Shown piece after piece: positions 17,356 to 25,458 of a DNA stretch of 64,000 nucleotides. The DNA comes from Asanoa ferruginea (GTDB taxonomy: Bacteria; Actinomycetota; Actinomycetes; Mycobacteriales; Micromonosporaceae). Numbering within the stretch: the first letter of the stretch is position 1; each line of letters begins with the position of its first letter. A model generated the notes under the pieces. That model was not told where the DNA came from, ran no database searches, and worked only from the letters and a program-made list of their open reading frames with translations. A program made the translations under genes and the position numbers. The stretch lies in NCBI RefSeq assembly GCF_003387075.1, contig NZ_QUMQ01000001.1:4216001-4280000 (forward strand), read 5' to 3'.

Positions 17356-20262
17356 ATGGCGGGCGACGTGGCCGCTGGCAAGAGTCGAGCGCGGGCCGTG
17401 GGGGCGACCGGGCTCAAGGTCGAGCGGGTGTGGACGACCGAGGGTGTCCACCCTTACGACGAGGTGGCGTGGGAACGCCGCGACGTGGTGATGACCAACT
17501 GGCGTGACGGCTCGATCAACTTCGAGCAGCGTGGCGTCGAGTTCCCTGAGTCGTGGAGCGTCAACGCGGCCAACATCGTGACCACCAAATACTTCCGGGG
17601 CGCCGTCGGCACCTCGGAGCGGGAGTGGTCGCTCAAGCAGCTCATCGACCGGGTCGTGAAGACCTACCGCAAGGCGGGCGAGGACAACGGCTATTTCGGC
17701 AGTTCGGCCGACGCCGAGGTGTTCGAGCACGAGCTGACCTACATGCTTCTGCACCAGGTGTTCAGCTTCAACTCGCCGGTCTGGTTCAACGTCGGCACGC
17801 CGTCGCCGCAGCAGGTCAGCGCGTGTTTCATCCTCGCCGTCGACGACTCGATGGACTCGATCCTCGATTGGTATAAGGAGGAGGGGCTGATCTTCAAGGG
17901 CGGCTCCGGCTCCGGGGTCAACCTGTCGCGGATCCGCTCGTCCAAGGAGCTGCTGTCCTCGGGCGGCACCGCGTCCGGGCCGGTCAGCTTCATGCGCGGC
18001 GCCGACGCGTCGGCCGGCACGATCAAGTCCGGTGGCGCCACCCGGCGTGCCGCGAAGATGGTCATCCTCGACGTCGACCACCCCGATGTCGAAGAGTTCG
18101 TGCAGACCAAGGCCCGTGAGGAAAACAAGATCCGGGCGCTGCGCGACGCCGGTTTCGACATGGACCTGGGCGGCGCCGACATCGTCAGCGTGCAATACCA
18201 GAACGCCAACAACTCGGTTCGGGTGACCGACGAGTTCATGGGCGCTGTGGAGGCCAACGGTCCGTTCGACCTGCGTGGGCGGCTCGACGGCTCGGTGATC
18301 GAGACGGTCGACGCGTCGAAGCTGTTCCGCACGATCGCGACGGCCGCGTGGGAGTGCGCCGACCCCGGTCTGCAATACGACGACACGATCAACGACTGGC
18401 ACACCTGCCCGGAGACCGGCCGGATCACCGCGTCCAACCCGTGCTCCGAATACCTGCACCTCGACAACTCGTCGTGCAACCTGGCGTCGCTCAACCTCAT
18501 GAAGTTCCTCCGCGCCGACGGTGGCTTCGAGGTGGAGAAGTTCGTCAAGTCGGTCGAGTTCGTGATCACCGCAATGGACATCTCGATCTGCTTCGCCGAC
18601 TTCCCGACCGAGAAGATCGGTGAGACCACCCGGGCCTACCGGCAGCTCGGCATCGGCTACGCCAACCTGGGCGCGCTGCTGATGGCGTCCGGCCTGCCCT
18701 ACGACTCCGACGGTGGGCGTTCGCTCGCCGGCGCGATCACGTCGCTGATGACCGGCACCGCCTACCGGCGTTCGGCCGAGATGGCCGCCGTGGTCGGCGC
18801 CTACGAGGGCTACGCACGCAACGCCGAGCCGCACAAGCGGGTCATGCGCAAGCACGCCGCCGCCAGCGACGACATCAAGGCACCGAGCGCGGTCGCGACC
18901 GCGATCTCCCGTGAGGCGTCTAAGCAGTGGCAGCAGGGCCTCAAGATCGGTGAGAAGTCGGGCTGGCGCAACGCGCAGGCCTCGGTGCTCGCACCGACCG
19001 GCACCATAGGCCTGATGATGGATTGCGACACCACCGGCGTCGAGCCTGACCTGGCCCTGGTCAAGTTCAAGAAGCTGGTCGGCGGCGGCTCCATGCAGAT
19101 CGTCAACCAGACGGTCCCGCGGGCGCTGCGCAGCCTCGGCTACCCCGAGGAGCAGGTCGAGGCGATCGTCGAGCACATCGCCGACCACGGCCACGTCGTC
19201 GACGCGCCGGGCCTCAAGCCCGAGCACTACGCGGTGTTCGACTGCGCGATGGGCGAGCGGTCGATCGCGCCGATGGGCCACGTGCGGATGATGGCGGCCG
19301 TCCAGCCGTTCATCTCCGGCGCGATCTCCAAGACGGTCAACATGCCGGAGTCGGCGACCGTCGAAGACGTCGAGAAGATCTACTTCGAGGGCTGGAAGCT
19401 CGGCCTCAAGGCGCTCGCGATCTACCGCGACAACTGCAAGGTCGGCCAGCCGCTGTCGGCGGCCAAGCCCAACAAGGCCAAGGCCGAGGCGCCCGTCGAG
19501 GTGGAGAAGGCCGCGGAGAAGACGGTCGAGAAGGTCGTCGAATACCGCCCGGTCCGCAAGCGCCTGCCGAAGAAGCGCCCGTCGGAGACGGTGTCGTTCT
19601 CTGTCGGCGGTGCCGAGGGCTACCTGACCGCGTCGTCCTACCCCGACGACGGCCTCGGTGAGGTCTTCCTCAAGATGTCGAAGCAGGGCTCGACCCTGGC
19701 CGGCGTCATGGACGCGTTCTCGGTGGCGATCTCCATCGGCCTGCAATACGGCGTGCCGCTGGAGACCTTCGTCGGCAAGTTCACCAACATGCGGTTCGAG
19801 CCCGCCGGCATGACCGACGACCCCGACATCCGCATGGCCGCGTCGGTGATGGACTACATCTTCCGCCGCCTGGCGCTCGACTTCCTGCCCTACGAGCGAC
19901 GGGCCGAGCTCGGCATCTTCACCGCCAAGGAGAGGGCCGCCCAGCTCCGCGCCGAGGCAGAGGCCGAGGCCGCGGCGGTCGACCTGACCCAGATGGCGTC
20001 ATCGGCGCCGATCGAGGCGAAGCCGGCCGAAGAGAAGACGGAAGCGACCGACGAGAAGGCCGAGCCGGCGAAGGCCACGGCCGACATCCCGGTCCAGATC
20101 GCGGCGCCGTCGCCGCGGGTCGGTTCGTCGACCGAGCTGCTCGAGGCCGTGATCGGCCGATCGGCCGACGCGCCGCTCTGCTTCACCTGCGGCACGAAGA
20201 TGCGCCCGGCCGGCAGCTGCTACGTGTGTGAAGGCTGCGGCTCGACCTCCGGCTGCAGCTGA
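17356..20262 (+). CDS. nrdJ: Vitamin B12-dependent ribonucleotide reductase (class II)
   Basis: This enzyme reduces ribonucleotides to deoxyribonucleotides using adenosylcobalamin, without oxygen dependence. It has 968 residues. The core includes SFNSPVWFNVG, ACFILAVDDSMDSIL, GGSGSGVNLSRIRS, NPCSEYLHLDNSSCNLASLNL and LAPTGTIG. A charged Lys/Glu/Ala linker near 705-735 leads to a second conserved block. A C-terminal cysteine-rich zinc-ribbon-like tail (CFTCGTKMRPAGSCYVCEGCG) probably re-reduces the active site. ATG 17356 is chosen for its upstream GAGGGGGCAGGTG. No cobalamin riboswitch fits in the 38-bp gap. A class Ia enzyme may exist elsewhere. Confidence 0.97.
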   Translation: MAGDVAAGKSRARAVGATGLKVERVWTTEGVHPYDEVAWERRDVVMTNWRDGSINFEQRGVEFPESWSVNAANIVTTKYFRGAVGTSEREWSLKQLIDRVVKTYRKAGEDNGYFGSSADAEVFEHELTYMLLHQVFSFNSPVWFNVGTPSPQQVSACFILAVDDSMDSILDWYKEEGLIFKGGSGSGVNLSRIRSSKELLSSGGTASGPVSFMRGADASAGTIKSGGATRRAAKMVILDVDHPDVEEFVQTKAREENKIRALRDAGFDMDLGGADIVSVQYQNANNSVRVTDEFMGAVEANGPFDLRGRLDGSVIETVDASKLFRTIATAAWECADPGLQYDDTINDWHTCPETGRITASNPCSEYLHLDNSSCNLASLNLMKFLRADGGFEVEKFVKSVEFVITAMDISICFADFPTEKIGETTRAYRQLGIGYANLGALLMASGLPYDSDGGRSLAGAITSLMTGTAYRRSAEMAAVVGAYEGYARNAEPHKRVMRKHAAASDDIKAPSAVATAISREASKQWQQGLKIGEKSGWRNAQASVLAPTGTIGLMMDCDTTGVEPDLALVKFKKLVGGGSMQIVNQTVPRALRSLGYPEEQVEAIVEHIADHGHVVDAPGLKPEHYAVFDCAMGERSIAPMGHVRMMAAVQPFISGAISKTVNMPESATVEDVEKIYFEGWKLGLKALAIYRDNCKVGQPLSAAKPNKAKAEAPVEVEKAAEKTVEKVVEYRPVRKRLPKKRPSETVSFSVGGAEGYLTASSYPDDGLGEVFLKMSKQGSTLAGVMDAFSVAISIGLQYGVPLETFVGKFTNMRFEPAGMTDDPDIRMAASVMDYIFRRLALDFLPYERRAELGIFTAKERAAQLRAEAEAEAAAVDLTQMASSAPIEAKPAEEKTEATDEKAEPAKATADIPVQIAAPSPRVGSSTELLEAVIGRSADAPLCFTCGTKMRPAGSCYVCEGCGSTSGCS

Positions 20263-20275
20263 CCTCAAGCAGAAA

Positions 20276-20312
20276 GAATGTCCCCCGGACGCGAGTAGTC
20301 CGGGGGACATTC
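20276..20312. terminator. Strong terminator hairpin after nrdJ
   Basis: A perfect 15-bp stem (GAATGTCCCCCGGAC with its complement) closes a 7-nt loop, 13 nt after the nrdJ stop. It also faces the end of the convergent gene at 20327, so it can serve both strands. Confidence 0.9.
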
Positions 20313-20326
20313 CCATGCGTGAGCCG

Positions 20327-20605
20327 CTACGGCTTGCCCAACTGGTGCCAGTCGGTCTCGGTCATGTCGACGTCGAAGTGTTTGGCCGCCTTCTTCAGGT
20401 TCGCGAACGCCTGGTCGCGTTCCTTGTCGGTGACGTCCTTGACCTGGTCGAAGCGCGCGATCGCGTTCCGCACGTGGTCGGCGTCGGTCAGCGGCTCCTT
20501 GCGCTTGTCGGGGAACGCGTAAACGGTGTCCGGGAGGCTGCGCTTCTCGCCGCTCGACAGGGTTCCTTCGTCGCCCTCGTTGACGGGCTTCCAAGTGGTC
20601 TCCAT
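20327..20605 (-). CDS. Small conserved protein, DUF6582-like (92 aa)
   Basis: This 92-residue hydrophilic protein has a conserved C-terminal core (LPDTVYAFPDKRKEPLTDA, then HVRNAIARFDQV, then KAAKHFDVD). I associate this pattern with the DUF6582 family found in actinobacteria and their phages. Function is unknown. It contains no membrane segment. It is convergent with nrdJ and shares that gene's terminator. ATG 20605 starts the recognisable protein; a much longer in-frame extension is not credible. Confidence 0.8.
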   Translation of the reverse strand: METTWKPVNEGDEGTLSSGEKRSLPDTVYAFPDKRKEPLTDADHVRNAIARFDQVKDVTDKERDQAFANLKKAAKHFDVDMTETDWHQLGKP

Positions 20606-20634
20606 AGTTCGACCGTTACCCAGCCCACCAGCGG

Positions 20635-20949
20635 CTATGCGGCGCAGGCGGTCCAGTCGACGAAGACCCGATCCGGACATTGAGGGTCGATCCGGGCGGC
20701 GAACGCCAGGCCGTCCTGCGCGCGGCCGAGGGCCGGCTCGGCGATCGGGCCCAGATACATCGCCGGGTACGGCGGCCCGCCGTCGACCCGGCGCACCGAC
20801 ATCAGCACCTCGAGCACCGGCTCCCGGTCGACGAACGCCCCCGTCTCGCGCAGGTCGAACGGCTGGGCCTGCCCCGGCACCCCGGTCTGGGCGAGCTCGG
20901 CCAGGTCTTCGCGCAAGGATTGGTGCGCGGGCTGCTGCGTCGTGGTCAT
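20635..20949 (-). CDS. Hypothetical protein (104 aa)
   Basis: This 104-residue acidic protein begins MTTTQQPAHQSLREDLAEL, then runs LVREPVLEVLMSVRRVDGG-like beta strands and ends RVFVDWTACAA. I recognise no domain. It has no signal peptide or membrane helix. It lies 29 bp upstream of the DUF6582-like gene on the same strand, so the two may be co-transcribed. GAGGG stands upstream of the ATG. Confidence 0.6.
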   Translation of the reverse strand: MTTTQQPAHQSLREDLAELAQTGVPGQAQPFDLRETGAFVDREPVLEVLMSVRRVDGGPPYPAMYLGPIAEPALGRAQDGLAFAARIDPQCPDRVFVDWTACAA

Positions 20950-21061
20950 GCCGGTGGCGCCCTCTCGTCGTACGGATGATGCCTCTTGGGATATAACCGG
21001 CGAGGGCCGTTAAGGCAGCGGACGACAGGTCCGATAGGTCCGATAGGGTACGGGTGGTGAC

Positions 21062-21301
21062 ATGACGGCAGCCGACGGTGAGCGTGAACAGCGTCCGCTG
21101 GATCAACCGCACGTGAGCCGGATGCCCGCCGACGTCACCTATCGGGCGGAGATCTTGACCGCCCACAATGGCGCGCTGGCCGCCGGTTCGGCCGGATATC
21201 TCGACCCGCGTACGGGCCTGTTCGTCCTTTCGGCCGGGTTCCTCGCGGCGCGCGGCACCTGTTGCGGCCGGGGCTGCCGGCACTGTCCGTACGTGAAATA
21301 A
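21062..21301 (+). CDS. DUF5522 family protein (cysteine motif at C-terminus)
   Basis: This 79-residue protein ends in the diagnostic cysteine cluster CCGRGCRHCPYVK. It includes HNGALAAGSAGYLDPRTG, the pattern of the DUF5522 family. The clustered cysteines suggest zinc or Fe-S binding; function is unknown. It starts 10 bp before lhgO ends its leader and runs in the same direction, so the two genes are probably co-transcribed. Confidence 0.85.
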   Translation: MTAADGEREQRPLDQPHVSRMPADVTYRAEILTAHNGALAAGSAGYLDPRTGLFVLSAGFLAARGTCCGRGCRHCPYVK

Positions 21302-21311
21302 GGTTCGCGCC

Positions 21312-22496
21312 ATGACTCGGTACGTCGTCATCGGGGCCGGCATCGTCGGGCTGGCCACCGCGCACCGGATCACCCTCGATCACCCCGACGCGTCGGTCAC
21401 CGTGATCGACAAGGAGCCGCGGGTCGCCGCGCACCAGACCGGGCACAACTCGGGCGTGATCCACGCGGGGGTCTACTACAAGCCGGGCAGTCTCAAGGCG
21501 CGGCTGTGCGCGGCCGGCCGGGCGTCCATGGTCGACTTCTGCGCCACGCACGGCATCGCGCACGAGATCTGCGGCAAGCTGATCGTCGCCGCCGACGAGT
21601 CCGAGGTGCCCCGCCTGCACGCGCTGCACGAGCGGGCGGTCGCCAACGGCCTCCCGGCCCGGCTGGTCGGCGCTGCCGAGGCCAAGGAGTTCGAGCCCGA
21701 GATCCGTTGCGTCGCGGCGCTGCGGGTCGAGTCGACCGGGATCGTCGACTTCACCGCCGTCTGCACGACGCTCGCCGACCTGGCCGAGAAGGCCGGCGCC
21801 ACGCTGCGCCTCGGCACCAAGGTCACCGGGATCACGGCGCGCGGCGGCGAGCAGGTCGTGCACACCGGGTCGGGCGACGTGGTGGCCGACGTGCTGATCA
21901 ACTGCGCCGGCCTGCACGCCGACCGGGTCGCGCGCCTCGCGGGCGTCGAGCCGCCGGCCCGAATCGTACCCTTTAGGGGTGAATATTTTGAATTGACGCC
22001 AGAGCGGCGGGGACTGGTTCGGGGCCTGATCTACCCGGTTCCCGACCCGCAGTTCCCGTTCCTCGGCGTCCACCTGACCCGCATGATCGACGGCACCGTC
22101 CACGCCGGACCCAACGCGGTGCTCGCGCTGGCCCGCGAGGGCTACCGTTGGAGCAAGATCAACCCCAGGGACGTCGGAGACCTCATCGGGTACGCCGGTC
22201 TGTGGCGCCTCGCCCGCAAGCACTACCGCTACGGGCTGACCGAGGTACGCCGCTCGCTGAGCCGCCGCCTCTTCGCCGAGAGCCTGGCCCGCCTCGTGCC
22301 CGCGGTCACCGAGGCCGACCTGGTCCCGGCCGGCGCCGGCGTGCGCGCCCAGGCCATCGCCCGCGACGGCGGCCTGGTCGACGACTTCCTGATCGTCGCC
22401 CGCGACCGCCAGGTGCACGTGCTCAACGCACCGTCGCCCGCCGCGACCAGTTCCCTGGAAATCGCGAAGCACATCGTCGCCCAACTCCCGACCTGA
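21312..22496 (+). CDS. lhgO: L-2-hydroxyglutarate oxidase/dehydrogenase
   Basis: This FAD-dependent enzyme oxidises L-2-hydroxyglutarate to 2-oxoglutarate. It has 394 residues. The N-terminal dinucleotide-binding motif is VVIGAGIVGLATAHR (G8, G10, G13). GHNSGVIHAGVYYKPGSLKA is the family hallmark, followed by NCAGLHADRVA and PFRGEYFEL. It starts 10 bp after the DUF5522 gene. At about 21960-22000 the codons for VPFRGEYFELTP turn to rare A/T-ending ones (GTA, TTT, AGG, TAT, TTT, TTG), unlike the rest of the gene. Confidence 0.95.
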   Translation: MTRYVVIGAGIVGLATAHRITLDHPDASVTVIDKEPRVAAHQTGHNSGVIHAGVYYKPGSLKARLCAAGRASMVDFCATHGIAHEICGKLIVAADESEVPRLHALHERAVANGLPARLVGAAEAKEFEPEIRCVAALRVESTGIVDFTAVCTTLADLAEKAGATLRLGTKVTGITARGGEQVVHTGSGDVVADVLINCAGLHADRVARLAGVEPPARIVPFRGEYFELTPERRGLVRGLIYPVPDPQFPFLGVHLTRMIDGTVHAGPNAVLALAREGYRWSKINPRDVGDLIGYAGLWRLARKHYRYGLTEVRRSLSRRLFAESLARLVPAVTEADLVPAGAGVRAQAIARDGGLVDDFLIVARDRQVHVLNAPSPAATSSLEIAKHIVAQLPT

Positions 22497-22521
22497 CCGA
22501 CGGACAACCCGGACTTCCGCG

Positions 22522-22552
22522 CCGCCCGATGACGTCGTATCTTTTCGGGCGG
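22522..22552 (+). terminator. Possible terminator after lhgO
   Basis: An 8-bp stem (CCGCCCGA with TCGGGCGG) closes a 15-nt loop containing a CTTT run, 26 nt after the lhgO stop. It is a weak candidate. Confidence 0.4.
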
Positions 22553-22593
22553 TGCACTCCCGTGCTGACCAGCTAGTCGATCGAGGAGTTGTT

Positions 22594-23214
22594 GTGGTCC
22601 TGCTGCCTAGCCGCCACAGCGACCCGGCCCTGGCCGCCAGACCGTCCAGTGTGGCCGCTCGGCTGGTCTGCCTGGGCGCGGCCGTGACGCTGGTCGGTGC
22701 CGCCGCGGGCTGCGCCGACGACCCGCCGCCGGAGCGGATCAGGACGCCCGTCGAGATCAGCTACCCGGCCGCGGAGGCCGGCGGGGCGTGCGTGTTCTTC
22801 GACTACGAGACGATCAAGAAGACGATCGGCGCCGAGTTCGACGTCGCCGCCGCGAGTCAGAGTGGGCAGACCACGACGTGCGTGGTGCAGGCGGAGCAGG
22901 CCGACCTGCCCGACCTCACCCTGACGATCAGCAAGACCAGCGCGGACGCCGACGTCTTCAAGTCGGACGTGGTTCCCGACAAGGGCGCGACCGCGATCAA
23001 GGGGCTCGGGCTGGCCGCCTATCAGGCTCCGGTCGCCGCGGCCAAAGACGCCGGCGCCGGGCTCGAGATCTGCTGGCTCACCAAGGACAAGCGCCTCATG
23101 TCGCTGCGCTTCACCGGCGCGCTGGACGCGCCCGCGCCGCCCAAGGCCCTGGCCGGCAAGCTGGTCACCCTCGCCAAAGAGGTCGAAACAGTCAAGCCGC
23201 CCAAGAAGCCCTGA
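22594..23214 (+). CDS. Putative lipoprotein of unknown function
   Basis: This 206-residue exported protein has an N-terminal hydrophobic segment ending in a lipobox-like VGAAAGC (cysteine near residue 39), then DDPPPERIRTPVE as a linker. The soluble domain has a two-cysteine arrangement (GGACVFFDYETIK and TTTCVVQ) and resembles DUF3558-type actinobacterial lipoproteins, but I am not sure of the family. GTG 22594 is chosen because GAGGAG lies 6 nt upstream. Its 3-prime end faces the 41-bp repeat array and ideR. Confidence 0.75.
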   Translation: MVLLPSRHSDPALAARPSSVAARLVCLGAAVTLVGAAAGCADDPPPERIRTPVEISYPAAEAGGACVFFDYETIKKTIGAEFDVAAASQSGQTTTCVVQAEQADLPDLTLTISKTSADADVFKSDVVPDKGATAIKGLGLAAYQAPVAAAKDAGAGLEICWLTKDKRLMSLRFTGALDAPAPPKALAGKLVTLAKEVETVKPPKKP

Positions 23215-23219
23215 CGCGG

Positions 23220-23780
23220 CGAGGCCGCGACCAGGCCGCCTGAGGAGGGTCCTTGACACTGGGCGGCGGCAAGCGAGCCGCCATAGGGAGGGCCTTGCCG
23301 CTCGAGGGCGGCGATCGGGGCGCCTAGGAAGGGGCCCGCCGCCGCGCGACGGCGATCAAGCCGCGTTGAAGGGCGCCCGCCGCCGGGCGGCGGCGATCAA
23401 GCCGCGTTGGAAGGGGCCCGCCGCCGCGCGACGGCGATGAAGCCGCGTTGGAAGGGGCCCGCCGCCGGGCGGCGGCGATCAAGCCGCGTTGGAAGGGGCC
23501 CGCCGCCGGGCGGCGGCGATGAAGCCGCGTTGGAAGGGGCCCGCCGCCGGGCGGCGGCGATCAAGCCGCGTTGGAAGGGGCCCGCCGCCGGGCGGCGGCG
23601 ATCAAGCCGCGTTGGAAGGGCCCTGCCACCGGGCGGCGGCGATCAAGCCGCGTTGGAAGGGGCCCGCCGCCGGGCGGCGGCGATCAAGCCGCGTTGGAAG
23701 GGCCCTGCCACCGGGCGGCGGCGATCAAGCCGCGTTGAAGGGGCCTGCCGCTGGCTGGCGGCGGTCAAGCCGCCTAACGA
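23220..23780. repeat. 41-bp tandem repeat array, each unit with a GC hairpin
   Basis: The unit is GGAAGGGGCCCGCCGCCGGG followed by CGGCGGCGATCAAGCCGCGTT. Ten well-kept copies end in AAGCCGCGTT between about 23358 and 23735, with diverged copies at both edges (about 13 in all). CCGCCGCCGGGCGGCGG inside each unit is self-complementary. The array fills the 610-bp gap between the convergent lipoprotein and ideR genes. The plus-strand frame over it is repeat-driven. Confidence 0.92.
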
Positions 23781-23824
23781 TGGCCCCCGACCGCCGGCGG
23801 GGAAAGCCCCCACGGCGGTGTGGC

Positions 23825-24508
23825 TCAGTGTGCGGCGACGAAGACCCGGGAGGCGACCTCGCGGGGGAGGCGGACCTGGTCACCCGAACGGTCGATCATC
23901 ACGCCGTCACGCTCCTGGGCGACCGTGACGGTCGCGCCGGGGTCGACGCCGGCGGCGTGCAGCTGGCGGAGGACATCAGAGTCGGTCTGCACGCTCTCGC
24001 AGATGCGCCGGACTATGACCTGGCCGGTGAGCCCCGGGAACGCCAGGTTGCGCTCCTTGTGGTCGAAGCCGTCGAGCTCGGTCGGGAGGTCGCCGAGGGC
24101 GTCGAGGCCGGGGATCGGGTTGCCGTAGGGGGACCGGGTCGGGCGGTTGAGCAGGTCGTAGACCTTCTGCTCGACCGCGTCGCTCATCACGTGCTCCCAG
24201 CGACAGGCCTCTTCGTGTGCCTCTTCGTAGGGCATGCCGATCACGTTGACCAGGAGCAGCTCAGCGAGCCGGTGCTTGCGCATCACGGACACCGCCTGCT
24301 CGCGACCCATGCTGGTCAGGTGCAGGTGGCGGTCGCCCTCGACGGTCAGCAGGCCGTCGCGCTCCATGCGGGCAACGGTCTGGCTGACCGTGGGGCCGCT
24401 CTGGTGCAGGCGCTCGGCGATCCGGGCGCGAAGCGCCGGCACACCTTCCTCTTCCAACTCGAGGATGGTGCGCAAATACATCTCGGTCGTGTCGACAAGG
24501 TGATTCAC
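23825..24508 (-). CDS. ideR: Iron-dependent repressor IdeR (DtxR family)
   Basis: IdeR senses Fe(II) and represses siderophore and iron-uptake genes. It has 227 residues. The DtxR winged HTH (about 1-70) contains MYLRTILELEEEGV, ARIAERLHQSGPTVSQTVARMERDGLL and the recognition region. The metal-binding and dimerisation domain contains HRLAELLLVNVIG, EEACRWEHVMSDAVE and GNPIPGL. The C-terminal SH3-like domain is present (about 150-227). The start is GTG 24508 with GGAGG about 10 nt upstream. The high similarity to mycobacterial IdeR, not MntR, supports the iron assignment. Confidence 0.95.
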   Translation of the reverse strand: MNHLVDTTEMYLRTILELEEEGVPALRARIAERLHQSGPTVSQTVARMERDGLLTVEGDRHLHLTSMGREQAVSVMRKHRLAELLLVNVIGMPYEEAHEEACRWEHVMSDAVEQKVYDLLNRPTRSPYGNPIPGLDALGDLPTELDGFDHKERNLAFPGLTGQVIVRRICESVQTDSDVLRQLHAAGVDPGATVTVAQERDGVMIDRSGDQVRLPREVASRVFVAAH

Positions 24509-24599
24509 GGCAGAAGGCCCTCCTAGCTGTCGATATTACCTCGCCACGCCGACGGCCCCGACGCCGCGAACGGTGCGGAGCGGGTGTTGACTGGAGCGC

Positions 24600-25433
24600 G
24601 TGGTTTCCGCCGATGATCTCACGATCGATCCCGACGAGTTGCTGTCGCACCTGGCCGGCACAACGATCCTCGACGCCCGCTGGACGCTCGGCGGCCCACC
24701 CGGACGCGATGAGTATCTCGCGGGTCACATCCCGGGCGCGTCGTACATCGACCTCGACACGGAATTAGCCGGCAAACCCGGGCAGAACGGGCGCCACCCG
24801 CTCCCGGACCCGGCCGCCCTCCAAATGGTGCTGCGGGACAAGGGCGTGACCGGCGGTCGCCCGGTCGTGGTCTACGACGCCGGCGAGGGCCACGCCGCGG
24901 CCCGGGCCTGGTGGATCCTGCGCTGGGCCGGCCACCGCGACACCCGGATCCTCGATGGCGGCATCGCCGCCTGGGTCGCGCACGGCCACCCGGTGACCCG
25001 CGAAACGCCCGACGTGACGAAAGGTGAGATACACGTCAAGCCGGGCAGCCTGCCGAGCATCACCGCCGACGAAGCGGCCGAAATCGCCCATGATGGTGTG
25101 CTGATCGACGCCCGGGTCAGGCCGCGCTACCGCGGCGAGTTCGAGCCCGTCGACCCGGCGGCCGGTCACATCCCCGGCGCCGTCAACCGCCCGACCGTCC
25201 TCAACACCCACGACCACGGCCGGCTGCGACCGGCCGACGACCTGCGCACCGAGTTCGCCAACCTCGGCGTCCTGGCGGGCGTGCCGGTCGGCGCCTACTG
25301 CGGCTCCGGCGTCACCGCCGCGCACACCGTGCTGGCCCTGCACCGCGCCGGGCGTACCGACGCCGCTCTTTATGTTGGCTCCTGGAGTGACTGGGTGACC
25401 GACCCCACGCGACCGGTGGCGACCGGAGATTAG
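24600..25433 (+). CDS. sseA: Sulfurtransferase (two-rhodanese-domain, SseA type)
   Basis: This protein transfers sulfane sulfur (thiosulfate or 3-mercaptopyruvate type). It has 277 residues in two rhodanese domains. The N-terminal one is inactive-like (about 8-125, DARWTLGGPPGRDEYLAGHIPGA). The C-terminal one has the catalytic loop with C234 in AYCGSGVTAAH. PVVVYDAGEG in the first domain lacks the cysteine, which is typical. The GTG start at 24600 faces ideR divergently with a 91-bp gap. A TTA codon occurs in the first third (TEL-A of DLDTELAG), rare in such genomes. Confidence 0.9.
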   Translation: MVSADDLTIDPDELLSHLAGTTILDARWTLGGPPGRDEYLAGHIPGASYIDLDTELAGKPGQNGRHPLPDPAALQMVLRDKGVTGGRPVVVYDAGEGHAAARAWWILRWAGHRDTRILDGGIAAWVAHGHPVTRETPDVTKGEIHVKPGSLPSITADEAAEIAHDGVLIDARVRPRYRGEFEPVDPAAGHIPGAVNRPTVLNTHDHGRLRPADDLRTEFANLGVLAGVPVGAYCGSGVTAAHTVLALHRAGRTDAALYVGSWSDWVTDPTRPVATGD

Positions 25434-25458
25434 CCGCGCCGCGTGGCACGATGGCGCC

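Noticed and set aside
17194-19746. 850-codon frame antisense to nrdJ
   Set aside because: It is a shadow of the nrdJ codon bias. The protein is Arg/Leu/Val/Asp/Gly-biased without any motif, and nrdJ itself is certain.
23220-23780. CRISPR-like array of regular 41-bp units
   Set aside because: The units abut with no unique spacers between them, and no cas genes are near. It is a plain tandem repeat.
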